Assembly: GCF_000429625.1 (NCBI RefSeq)
Contig: NZ_AUCF01000015.1
Span: forward strand, 100,984 to 164,983
DNA: 64,000 nucleotides
Reading direction: 5' to 3'
DNA from: Azospirillum halopraeferens DSM 3675
Lineage (GTDB): Bacteria; Pseudomonadota; Alphaproteobacteria; Azospirillales; Azospirillaceae
Made by a program: the position numbers and the translations under genes. Positions within the stretch are counted from its first letter, which is position 1, and every line of letters begins with the position of its first letter. Below, one piece after another: positions 36,456-47,336 of this stretch. The notes below the pieces were generated by a model. That model was given only the letters and a program-made list of their open reading frames with translations, did no database searches and was not told the DNA's origin.

Positions 36456-36626
36456 CCGGTGCCAGGCAGTGGGAGGAGGAAACGTCAGGCGCCCGAAGCG
36501 GAGGGGAGGACGCACCCCGGGCCTTGACGAGGGACACGATGGGTCAAAATTCCCATAGTGTCAAGAAAAAATTCCTTTCGCGTGGGTGCGGCCGGGTTCC
36601 GGCGCGGCACCCTCCGGAACCGCCGG

Positions 36627-36962
36627 TCAGGAGAGGGCCTGGATGGCCGCGTCGGCGTTGGTGTGAATCTCGAACAGGCTGGTGAAGCCGCTCATGTCGA
36701 ACACCTCACGGATGGAGGCGGACATGGCGGCCAGCACGATGCGGCTGCCCGCCGGCCGGGCCCGCTTGGCCGCCACGAGCAGCGCCCTCAGCCCGGCGGA
36801 GCTGATGTAGGCGAGCTGGGCCATGTCGACGACCACCGATGCCTGGCCGGCGTTGACCGCCTGCACCAGCCGCGTCTCGAACGCTCCGGCCGTGCCGCTG
36901 TCGACGCGGCCGGCGGGCTTGAGCACGAGGATGCCGTTGCGGGTCTCTTCGTTGATGTCCAT
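36627..36962 (-). CDS. STAS-domain anti-sigma factor antagonist
   Basis: This 111-residue cytoplasmic protein matches SpoIIAA/RsbV-type antagonists. The conserved phospho-acceptor is Ser55 in AYISSAGLRALL, and RARPAGSRIVLAAMS and VREVFDMSGF-like segments follow. Unphosphorylated antagonists bind an anti-sigma kinase and free a sigma factor. No kinase, phosphatase or sigma gene is adjacent, so the partner is elsewhere. The start ATG at 36962 gives a standard-length domain. Confidence 0.9.
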   Translation of the reverse strand: MDINEETRNGILVLKPAGRVDSGTAGAFETRLVQAVNAGQASVVVDMAQLAYISSAGLRALLVAAKRARPAGSRIVLAAMSASIREVFDMSGFTSLFEIHTNADAAIQALS

Positions 36963-37233
36963 GGATCGCGTTGTCCCTGTTCCGCGGGGGTCGGTCCGAC
37001 GTTTATCCCGCCCGTCCGGCGAAGACGACAGATTTTTCGCCGCCCTTCCCCGCCCTCCGTTCGTGCCCCTATAGCACAGGGCGCCCCTCCCGTCCCCGCC
37101 CCCGTTGGCGTCGGGTGCTTCGGATGCGGCGGGTTGCCGTGGATGACCGCCCCGGCCCCGCCTGCTATACCTTGCCCGCGACGGAAAACGGGACCGGGTG
37201 CGGGCCGGTCGGCCAGCGGGAGAACGGATCGGC

Positions 37234-38511
37234 ATGCGTCCGGGAGGCGACAGTGCGGTGGCGGCGCAGGGCGGCGCGGCGGCGGCGGGTCCGATCCGCC
37301 TGACCGTGCCGTCCGATCCCCCGTGGCCGGCGGCGGCGCTGGCACGGGCCGTGCGCAATCCGCTGCTGGGGGCGGCGGCGCCGCTGCTCGACCTTGCCGG
37401 GCGGCTGCGCGACCTGCCCGCCCACGAGGATCCCGACGCCCTGCGCCGGCTCGTGCTTGCCGAGGTGCGCCGGTTCGAGGCCGCCGCGGTGACCGCCGGG
37501 GTGCCGTCGGAGGAGGTGCGGGTCGGCCGCTTCGCCCTGTGCGCCACCCTGGACGATCTGGTCCTGGCCACCGCCTGGGGCGCACGCTCCGTGTGGGCGC
37601 GCGACGGGCTGGTGGCCGCCACGGAACGGGACGCCGGCGCGGCGGAGCGCTTCTTCGACCTGCTGACCACCATGCTGGGCAACCCGCACCTGCACCGCAA
37701 CGAACTGGAGCTGTTCTACGCCTGCCTGTCCCTGGGGTTCGAGGGCAAGTACCGCAACCACCCGCGCGGCGGCCACGACCTCGCCCACCTGCGCGACAGC
37801 CTCTACCGCCTGCTGCGGCGGGAGCGGCGGCGCACCGACCGCGCCCTGTCGCCGGCGTGGCGCGGCGTCGGCGGACGCTTCCGGCCGCTGGCGCGCACCG
37901 TGCCGCTGTGGGTGCCGGCCGCCGTGGCCGGCGCGCTGCTGCTGGCGCTCTATCTGGTCCTGGCCGGTTCCCTGGCCGAGCGCAGCGATCCCGTGGCCGG
38001 GCGTCTGGCCGCGCTGCTGCCCGACCGCCCGATCGAGATGGCGCGCACGGCGCCACCGCCGCCGCCCGCCGCCACCCCGGCGCTGGCCACCGCGATCGCC
38101 CGGGCGCTGGAGCCGGACATCCGGTCCGACGCCGTCCGGGTGCTGCCGGGAACCGACGGCGCCCTGGTGATCCGCATCCAGGGCAACCTGTTCCCCGGCG
38201 GCAGCGACGATCTGCGCGCCCGCTACCGCGCGGTGGCGGAGCGCATCGGCGAGACGCTGGCCGGGCTGCCCGGTCCGGTGCTCGTGCTCGGCCACGCCGA
38301 CGACACGCCGGTGCGCTCCCTCCGCTTCGCCGGCGCGCGGGAGCTGACCGAGGCGCGGGCCCGCGCCGTGGCCGCCATCCTCGAACGGCACCTGGGTCCC
38401 GGCCGCGTCACGGCGCAGGGCCGGGCCGACGACGAACCCGTGGCCGCCAACGACACCCGCGAGGGCCGCCTGGCCAACCGGCGGGTCGACGTCCTCTTCT
38501 ACCCCCGGTGA
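37234..38511 (+). CDS. tssL: type VI secretion protein TssL with C-terminal OmpA domain
   Basis: TssL (ImpK/DotU) is an inner-membrane part of the T6SS membrane complex. The 425-residue product has a cytoplasmic DotU domain (about 30-215: LVLAEVRRFEAAAVTAGVP, FALCATLDDLVL, FFDLLTTMLGNPHLHRNELE, SLGFEGKYR). A single membrane helix (VPAAVAGALLLALYLVLAG) and a periplasmic OmpA-like domain that binds peptidoglycan (LVLGHADDTPVR, ELTEARARAVAAIL, NRRVDVLFY) follow. It is the first gene of an imp K-L-M-N order; tssK and fha, usually upstream, are absent. Confidence 0.92.
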   Translation: MRPGGDSAVAAQGGAAAAGPIRLTVPSDPPWPAAALARAVRNPLLGAAAPLLDLAGRLRDLPAHEDPDALRRLVLAEVRRFEAAAVTAGVPSEEVRVGRFALCATLDDLVLATAWGARSVWARDGLVAATERDAGAAERFFDLLTTMLGNPHLHRNELELFYACLSLGFEGKYRNHPRGGHDLAHLRDSLYRLLRRERRRTDRALSPAWRGVGGRFRPLARTVPLWVPAAVAGALLLALYLVLAGSLAERSDPVAGRLAALLPDRPIEMARTAPPPPPAATPALATAIARALEPDIRSDAVRVLPGTDGALVIRIQGNLFPGGSDDLRARYRAVAERIGETLAGLPGPVLVLGHADDTPVRSLRFAGARELTEARARAVAAILERHLGPGRVTAQGRADDEPVAANDTREGRLANRRVDVLFYPR

Positions 38512-38518
38512 CCGCGCC

Positions 38519-40537
38519 ATGCCGCCGTTCCCGCACCGTGCGCTGATCCGCCTCCCCGCCACCCCCGGCCTGCGCCGGGCGATGGGGCTGGCCGGCGCGG
38601 CGGCCGCCGCGGCGGTGCTGTGGCACCTGGCGCCGCTCCTGTCGGTGGCCGGCCAGCGGCCGCTGGAGGAGGGGGCGGCGCGCGCCCTGCCGGGGCTGCT
38701 GGTGCTGGGGGCCTGGGCGCTGGCCGCATGGCGGGGGGTGCGGCGCGAGCGGACGGCCCACGACCGGCTGGTGGCGACCCTGGCCGGCCTGCCGCCGGGC
38801 GATCCCGACGCCCGGGCCGCGGCGACGGAGATCGGCACCCTGCGCGACCGCCTGGGCGAGGCGGCGGCCGGCCTGCGCGCGTTGCGCCTGCGCGGCCGGC
38901 GCACGCTGCACCAGCGCCCCTGGTATCTGCTGATCGGCGCGCCGGGATCGGGCAAGACGACGGCCCTGGCGGCGGCCGGCCTGAACTTCCCGCCGGGGGC
39001 GCAGCCCCACGCCGTGCCCCTGCCGTCCCTCGACACCACCCGCCACACGGTGGGCGGAACGCGCACCTGCGACTGGTGGATCACCGACGATGCGGTGCTG
39101 ATCGACACGGCCGGGCGCTACACCACCCAGGACAGCCGCCACCCCGTGGACTCGCGGGTGTGGATCGGCCTGCTCGACCTGCTGAAGGAGCATCGGCCGC
39201 AGCGGCCGGTCAACGGCGTCCTGGTGACCGTCAGCCTGGCCGACCTCGCCGCCTGGAGCGACGGGGAGCGGCGCGCCTACGCCCTGACCCTGCACCGCCG
39301 CCTGCAGGAGCTGCAGCGCAACCTGCGCCAGCGGGTGCCGGTCTACGTGGTGGGCACCAAGGCCGACCTGCTGGCCGGGTTCAGCACCTTCTTCGACACC
39401 CTGACCCCCGACGAACGGGGGCAGGTCTGGGGGATCACCTTCCCCCCCGGCAACGGTCCGGGCGCCGCCGGCCCGTCCGCCTGGTTCCGCGACGCCTACC
39501 TCGGCCTGCTGCGGCGCCTGGACGAACGGCTGCCGGAGCGTCTGCACCAGGAACCCGACATCGCGCGGCGCAGCCTCGCCTTCACCTTCCCCGTGCAGAT
39601 GGCGTCGCTGGAAGGGCCGCTGGCCGACCTGCTGGACACCGCCTTCGCGGTGGGGCCGGAGGACGAGGCGCTGCTGCTGCGCGGCGTCTACTTTACCAGC
39701 GCCACCCGGGGCGGGGCGGAGGTGGACCGGCTGGCCGCGCCGTTCGGCCCCCTGCGCACCGCCCCCGCCCTGCCGGTGGAGGCGGGTCCGGAGGAGCCGG
39801 TGAGCTGCTTCCTCGACCGGCTGTTCCACGATGTGGTGTTCGCCGAGGCGAACCTCGCCGGCATCGACCGCGTGACCGACCGGCGCGAGCGGCGCCGGCA
39901 GCGCGCCGCCATCGCCGCCACCCTGGCCGGCAGCGTCGCCGTCGCCGGCTACTGGGTGCACAGCCACGGCGGCAACGTGGTGTTGATCAACCGGGTCGCC
40001 GCCGCCGTGTCGGTGGCGGAGGCGCGCCTGCGCGCGCTGGACACCCCGCCGCGCTCGCTGACCCGCGTCGCCGACGCCGATTTCGCCGCCGTTCTGCCGG
40101 CGCTGGATGCCCTGCGCGCCATCCCCGCCGGCCACGCCGACCGGCCGTGGCGGCTGGCCGGCGGGCTGTACCAGGGGGACCGGCTGGGCGGCCTGGCCGA
40201 CGATGTCTACCGCCGGGCGCTGCGCAGCATCTTCCTGTCGCGCATCGTGCTGCGGCTGGAGGAGCAGTTGCGCACCGGCTGGGCCCGGCCCGATTGGCTG
40301 CGCCGGTCCCTGCGCGCCTACCACATGCTGGGCGGGCGCGAGCCCCTGGACGCCGCCTTCGTCGGCGCCTGGATGGCGGCGGACTGGCAGCAGACGCTGC
40401 CCGGCCCCGACAACGGCGACCGCCGGCGGGCGCTGGGCGAACACCTCGCCACGCTCTTTGCCATCGGCTTCGCCGCGGTTCCCCTGGACGACCCGCTGAT
40501 CGCCCGCGTCGGCGAGGTGCTGGACCATGGGCGCTGA
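38519..40537 (+). CDS. tssM: type VI secretion protein TssM (IcmF), C-terminally short
   Basis: TssM anchors the T6SS membrane complex with TssL and TssJ. The 672-residue product has two N-terminal membrane helices and a cytoplasmic GTPase-like domain with Walker A LIGAPGSGKTTAL (about 138-150). Conserved IcmF segments follow (VLIDTAGRYTTQDS, VLVTVSLADLA, VYVVGTKADLLAGF), then a third helix near residue 465. Full TssM usually exceeds 1100 residues. Here only about 190 residues follow the third helix, so the periplasmic IcmF-related and VasK-type C-terminal parts are missing. The reading frame ends in a clean stop with no obvious downstream remnant. Confidence 0.88.
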   Translation: MPPFPHRALIRLPATPGLRRAMGLAGAAAAAAVLWHLAPLLSVAGQRPLEEGAARALPGLLVLGAWALAAWRGVRRERTAHDRLVATLAGLPPGDPDARAAATEIGTLRDRLGEAAAGLRALRLRGRRTLHQRPWYLLIGAPGSGKTTALAAAGLNFPPGAQPHAVPLPSLDTTRHTVGGTRTCDWWITDDAVLIDTAGRYTTQDSRHPVDSRVWIGLLDLLKEHRPQRPVNGVLVTVSLADLAAWSDGERRAYALTLHRRLQELQRNLRQRVPVYVVGTKADLLAGFSTFFDTLTPDERGQVWGITFPPGNGPGAAGPSAWFRDAYLGLLRRLDERLPERLHQEPDIARRSLAFTFPVQMASLEGPLADLLDTAFAVGPEDEALLLRGVYFTSATRGGAEVDRLAAPFGPLRTAPALPVEAGPEEPVSCFLDRLFHDVVFAEANLAGIDRVTDRRERRRQRAAIAATLAGSVAVAGYWVHSHGGNVVLINRVAAAVSVAEARLRALDTPPRSLTRVADADFAAVLPALDALRAIPAGHADRPWRLAGGLYQGDRLGGLADDVYRRALRSIFLSRIVLRLEEQLRTGWARPDWLRRSLRAYHMLGGREPLDAAFVGAWMAADWQQTLPGPDNGDRRRALGEHLATLFAIGFAAVPLDDPLIARVGEVLDHGR

Positions 40538-40568
40538 CGCCGCCGCGCCGCCGCGCCGGGGCTGAGCG

Positions 40569-41234
40569 ATGCCGCCCTTCGGCCCCGGCTTCCACGGCAA
40601 GCTGCCGGCCCGCGGCGACTTCGTGCAGCAGGGGCTGCCGCCGGCGTTCCTGACGCCCTGGGACGACTGGGTGCGCGGGGCGCTGGTGGAAAGCCGCATG
40701 CGCCTGGGCGCCGCGTGGGAGCGGCTGTTCGCCGCCGGCCCGGTGTGGCGCTTCGCCCTGTCGCCCGGCCTGTGCGGCGACACGGCGGTGGCCGGCGTGC
40801 TGCTGCCCGGCGCCGACCGGGTGGGACGCCTCTACCCCTTCACCGTGGCGGCGTCGCTGCCGGCGGGCATCGACCTGGCCGCGGTGCCCTTCACCGGCGC
40901 CGCCTGGTACGGACGGGCGGAGGCCGCCGCCCGCCGCGGCGATCCCGACGCGGTCGCGGCGGCGGTAACGGCGCTCGCACCGCCGCCCGGAACCGCAGCC
41001 CCGGACACGGACATCCCCTTGCACCGGGCGCGTTTGCGCGCGATGGTGGGCGACCTGCCCGACCGGCCCAGCCTGTGGTGGACGCGCGGCGGCCACTGGG
41101 TGACGCCGTCCCTGGTGGCCTGCCGCGGCCTGCCGGCGGGAGAGCGTTTCGCCGCCTTCCTGGACAACGGCTGGCAGCGGTGGGGCTGGCACGACCTGGA
41201 ACGGGACCCCGACGCCCAAGAGGCTGGCCCATGA
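40569..41234 (+). CDS. tagF: type VI secretion-associated protein TagF
   Basis: TagF (ImpM) is a cytoplasmic post-translational regulator of T6SS activity, usually a repressor acting with a threonine phosphorylation pathway. The 221-residue product shows the family start FGPGFHGKLPARGDFVQQGL. It also has the mid-region WRFALSPGLCGDTAVAGVLL, VGRLYPFTVAASLP and the late SLWWTRGGHWVTPSL. Its stop overlaps the start of the kinase gene (ATGA), which agrees with a joint regulatory role. Confidence 0.92.
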   Translation: MPPFGPGFHGKLPARGDFVQQGLPPAFLTPWDDWVRGALVESRMRLGAAWERLFAAGPVWRFALSPGLCGDTAVAGVLLPGADRVGRLYPFTVAASLPAGIDLAAVPFTGAAWYGRAEAAARRGDPDAVAAAVTALAPPPGTAAPDTDIPLHRARLRAMVGDLPDRPSLWWTRGGHWVTPSLVACRGLPAGERFAAFLDNGWQRWGWHDLERDPDAQEAGP

Positions 41235-43219
41235 GGCTGACGGACACCACACCCCCGCGGATCGGGCCCTACCGGGTGGTGGCCCCCCTGGGCGAGGGGG
41301 CGATGAGCACGGTCTACCGCGGCGAAGCGCCGGACGGCGGCGCGGTGGCGCTGAAGCTGCTGCGCGGCGATCTGCTGGCCTCGACCGAGCGGGCGGTGGT
41401 GCTGGCGCGGTTCCGCCGCGAGGCGGAGATCGGCCGGCGCCTGGCCCACCCGCACATCGTGCGCGTGCTCGACCACGGGGAGTGGCTGGGCAGCCCCTAT
41501 CTGGTGATGGAACTGGCCGAGGGCCGCGACCTCAAGCACCGGATGGAGACGGGGGGCGTGGCGCCGGACCGGGCGATCGCGCTGATGGGCGCGGTGCTGG
41601 ACGCGCTGGCCCACGCCCACGCCCTCGGCATCGTCCACCGCGACGTCAAGCCGGCCAACATCATGGTGGACGATGCCCTGGTGCCCAAGGTGATGGACTT
41701 CGGCATCGCGCAGATCCCGCGCTCCGACATCACCGGTCCCGGCGATCTGCTGGGAACGCCCGCCTACATAGCGCCGGAGCTGCTGCACGGCCGGCCGGCC
41801 GACGCCCGCAGCGACCTGTTCTCGGCGGGCGTGGTGCTGTACGCGCTGCTGACCCGGCGGCGGCCGTTCAGCGGCTCGGTCGCCGAGGTGATGCAGAAGA
41901 TCCTGTTCGACGCGCCGCCGCCGCCCTCGGCGGTGGCCCCCCACCTGCCGCCCGCCGTCGATGCCGTGGTGATGACGGCGCTGGAGAAGGACCCCGCGCG
42001 CCGCTACCCCGGCGCGGCCGCCTTCCGCTCCGCCCTCGACGCGGCCGCGGCGGCCTTCGACGCCGACGCCACCCTCGCCGGGGTGACCCTGATCCCGGCC
42101 GCGACGGCCACCGGCGCGCCCGCGGCCGCCGACGCCCTGCGCGCGCGCATCGCGGCGCTGGCCGCCGTGCCGTTGAGCGAGAAGGAGCTGGCGGGGATCG
42201 CCCGGCTGCTGGACGACGCCCTGGCGGCGCCGGCCCGCCCCGGGCTGCGCGCGGCGGTGGTGGAGGACGGTGTGGTGCCGCTGGCGGCCCTGGTCGCCGC
42301 GGCCATGCCGGCGCCGGGGGCCGGGCCCGGGCAGGCGCGCGACGACTGGATGCGGCTGGTGCGCCTGCTGGCGCGGCTCGGCGACGCCGCCGACCGGCTG
42401 GACGGCGGGGAAGACGCGGCGGCGGCCATCGACGCCGCCGTCTTCGAGGTGCAGAGCGCGGTGCAGCTCTACGCCGACCGGCTGAGCCGTCTGCTGATGG
42501 CCGGCGACGAGCCGGACCTCGGCCCCATCGCCGCCGATTTCCTGCGCCTCGACGTGCTGCTGCTGGCGCTGGAGACGCTCGGCGCCGAGCGGGAACTGCG
42601 CGCCGCCCGCGGCACGCTGAACCTGTTCGCCAACCAGGTGATGCGCAAGGTGAACCTGATCCTGGCGGACGCCCTGGCCGGCACGCCGGACGACGGCCTC
42701 GCCGCGGTCCCGGAGGGCGACGAGGCGGCGCGGGCGGCGGCGCGCTTCGGCGTCGCCCTTGTCCTGGCGCGGGTGGAGGAGCTTCTGGCCATCGCCGGAC
42801 GCCTGTCGGAGGCCGGGGACGCCCTGCGCCTGCGCGCCGTGGGTGACGCGGTGATCGCCGAGTTCATCGGCCACGCCCGGCGCCTGACCGCGCTCACCGT
42901 GGCGGAGTTGCGGGCCGAGGCGGCGGCGGGGGCGGACGCCCGGGCCTTCGCCGGACGGCTGGGGATGCTGGCGGCCCTCTACGCCTTCGCCACCCGCCTG
43001 CACGGGGCGGCGGAGCCGGCGGCGGCGGCCCTCGCCCTGACGGAGGAGCTGCACGCGGGCGTGCGCGCCCTGCTCGACGCCGTGGCGGCCGCCCCGCCGG
43101 GCGACCGCGACGGGACGCTGCGGGTGGCCGCCGTGCACGACATGGCCGAGCGGCTGGGCTGGGCCGAGATCCGCATCGCCGCCGTCGCGGTCCTGCGCCG
43201 GCGGCTGGTGGCGGGATAG
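41231..43219 (+). CDS. T6SS-linked serine/threonine protein kinase (ImpN/PpkA-like)
   Basis: The 662-residue product has an N-terminal Hanks-type kinase domain (about 12-285): glycine loop APLGEGAMSTVYRG, ATP Lys in VALKLL, catalytic loop IVHRDVKPANIM, DFGIAQIP and GTPAYIAPELLHGR. All catalytic residues are present. The remaining 370 residues are Ala-rich helices with no membrane span I can see, unlike classical PpkA with its periplasmic part. In T6SS clusters the kinase phosphorylates Fha to trigger assembly; fha is not in the window. Overlap with tagF indicates co-expression. Confidence 0.88.
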   Translation: MRLTDTTPPRIGPYRVVAPLGEGAMSTVYRGEAPDGGAVALKLLRGDLLASTERAVVLARFRREAEIGRRLAHPHIVRVLDHGEWLGSPYLVMELAEGRDLKHRMETGGVAPDRAIALMGAVLDALAHAHALGIVHRDVKPANIMVDDALVPKVMDFGIAQIPRSDITGPGDLLGTPAYIAPELLHGRPADARSDLFSAGVVLYALLTRRRPFSGSVAEVMQKILFDAPPPPSAVAPHLPPAVDAVVMTALEKDPARRYPGAAAFRSALDAAAAAFDADATLAGVTLIPAATATGAPAAADALRARIAALAAVPLSEKELAGIARLLDDALAAPARPGLRAAVVEDGVVPLAALVAAAMPAPGAGPGQARDDWMRLVRLLARLGDAADRLDGGEDAAAAIDAAVFEVQSAVQLYADRLSRLLMAGDEPDLGPIAADFLRLDVLLLALETLGAERELRAARGTLNLFANQVMRKVNLILADALAGTPDDGLAAVPEGDEAARAAARFGVALVLARVEELLAIAGRLSEAGDALRLRAVGDAVIAEFIGHARRLTALTVAELRAEAAAGADARAFAGRLGMLAALYAFATRLHGAAEPAAAALALTEELHAGVRALLDAVAAAPPGDRDGTLRVAAVHDMAERLGWAEIRIAAVAVLRRRLVAG

Positions 43220-43233
43220 ATCGGCCGCAGGTC

Positions 43234-46023
<2,790 letters not shown>

Positions 46024-46247
46024 GGGCGGGCTCACTTCGGCTGCGGTCGGACGGAACGGTGCCGAGAGTAGCGCGCTGCGGCGCAATGTCACGCACTGCG
46101 TTGTTCGAGCGACGCCGATCCGGTTGCCCTGCCCGCCCGGCCCACCCTCCGGATCCGGAGGATTCGGTGGTTTCTTCGCCGGCACCCGGGACTGTTCGTG
46201 TGCATATACGATCGCTACAATCGCCGCAGACCTGCGGGGAACCGCCG

Positions 46248-47336
46248 ATGGTACGGGATGCCGGGATGGCGCGGATCAATTCACAACTTCCGGTGCTGAC
46301 TTTCGGTCGCGCGTCGCTGACCGGTGCCGCGTGCTTCGAACGCTGGCGGAACATCCTGTCGATCGTCTTCGACGTGGAGCCGGACCATCGGGAGGATGTC
46401 GACAGCTTCACCGGATCTATGACCACCTATCACCTGGGCGGGCTTCTGCTGTCGGATACCGCCGGTTCCGCCGTACGGTTCCGGCGCAGCGGCGCAACCA
46501 TCGCCCGCAGCGCCATCGAACATTATCTGGTCCAGGTCTATCTGGAGGGCGGCTATGCCGGCTCGGTGGGCGGGCGCGAGGTGGAGATGCGGGCGGGCGA
46601 CGTCTGCGTGCTTGATCTCACGCGACCGCTCTCGACCCGCGCCGATACCTTCCGCAACATCACCATCGTCGTCCCGCGCGACAGCCTCGCTCCGCTGGTC
46701 AAGAGCCCGGACACGCTGCACGGCACGATCCTGCCGGGGGCATCGGCGGTCGGCTCTCTGCTGGGTGATCACCTGCGCACGCTTTGCGACCGGCTGCCCG
46801 ACATGACCGAGCGGGAGGCCCGGGCGGTTGCGGGGGGAACCGCCGGGCTGGTCGCCGCCTGCCTCGGCTCCACAATCGATGCACACGAGCCGCCGCGGGC
46901 CGAACTGCACGCAGCGATGCTGGCGCGGATCAAGCGTTTCATCGACGAGCGGCTGGATAGCCCGGATCTGGACGCGGACACCATCTGCCGCACCTTCGGC
47001 CTGTCACGGTCGAGCCTCTACCGCCTGTTCGATCCTCTCGGCGGGGTGGCGGCCCACATCCGCGAACGGCGCCTGTCACGGGCGTTCGCCGATCTCGTCA
47101 CGCCGCAGCCGGGACGGACGCGGGTGATCGACATCGCGCTGCACCGGGGATTCGGATCGGAGGCATCGTTCAGCCGGGCCTTTCGCGCCATCTACGGATT
47201 GACGCCCGGCGAGGCGCGCGCCATCGCCGACGGCATGCGCCGCCTCCTCGCCCCCGCCGATTCCGGGGACGCCGACAGCGTGCTGCAACGCTGGATGCAT
47301 TCGCTTTACCCGGCCCGGACCGCCGGGGGGGCGTGA
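46248..47336 (+). CDS. AraC-family regulator flanking the NHLM export cassette (left)
   Basis: The 362-residue product has an AraC-binding-like-domain N-terminal half ([48 protein letters not shown]) and a C-terminal AraC HTH (about 255-345: [40 protein letters not shown]). It is a clear paralog of the regulator at 54835. Its 3' end overlaps the end of the convergent exporter gene by 31 bp. Starting codons at 46248 or 46266 are both possible. Its ligand is unknown; control of the export cassette is an inference from position. Confidence 0.85.
   Translation: MVRDAGMARINSQLPVLTFGRASLTGAACFERWRNILSIVFDVEPDHREDVDSFTGSMTTYHLGGLLLSDTAGSAVRFRRSGATIARSAIEHYLVQVYLEGGYAGSVGGREVEMRAGDVCVLDLTRPLSTRADTFRNITIVVPRDSLAPLVKSPDTLHGTILPGASAVGSLLGDHLRTLCDRLPDMTEREARAVAGGTAGLVAACLGSTIDAHEPPRAELHAAMLARIKRFIDERLDSPDLDADTICRTFGLSRSSLYRLFDPLGGVAAHIRERRLSRAFADLVTPQPGRTRVIDIALHRGFGSEASFSRAFRAIYGLTPGEARAIADGMRRLLAPADSGDADSVLQRWMHSLYPARTAGGA

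Noticed and set aside
27357..36626. att direct repeats around the phage block
   Set aside because: I compared the sequence just outside both ends by eye and found no repeat of useful length, so no attachment site is claimed.
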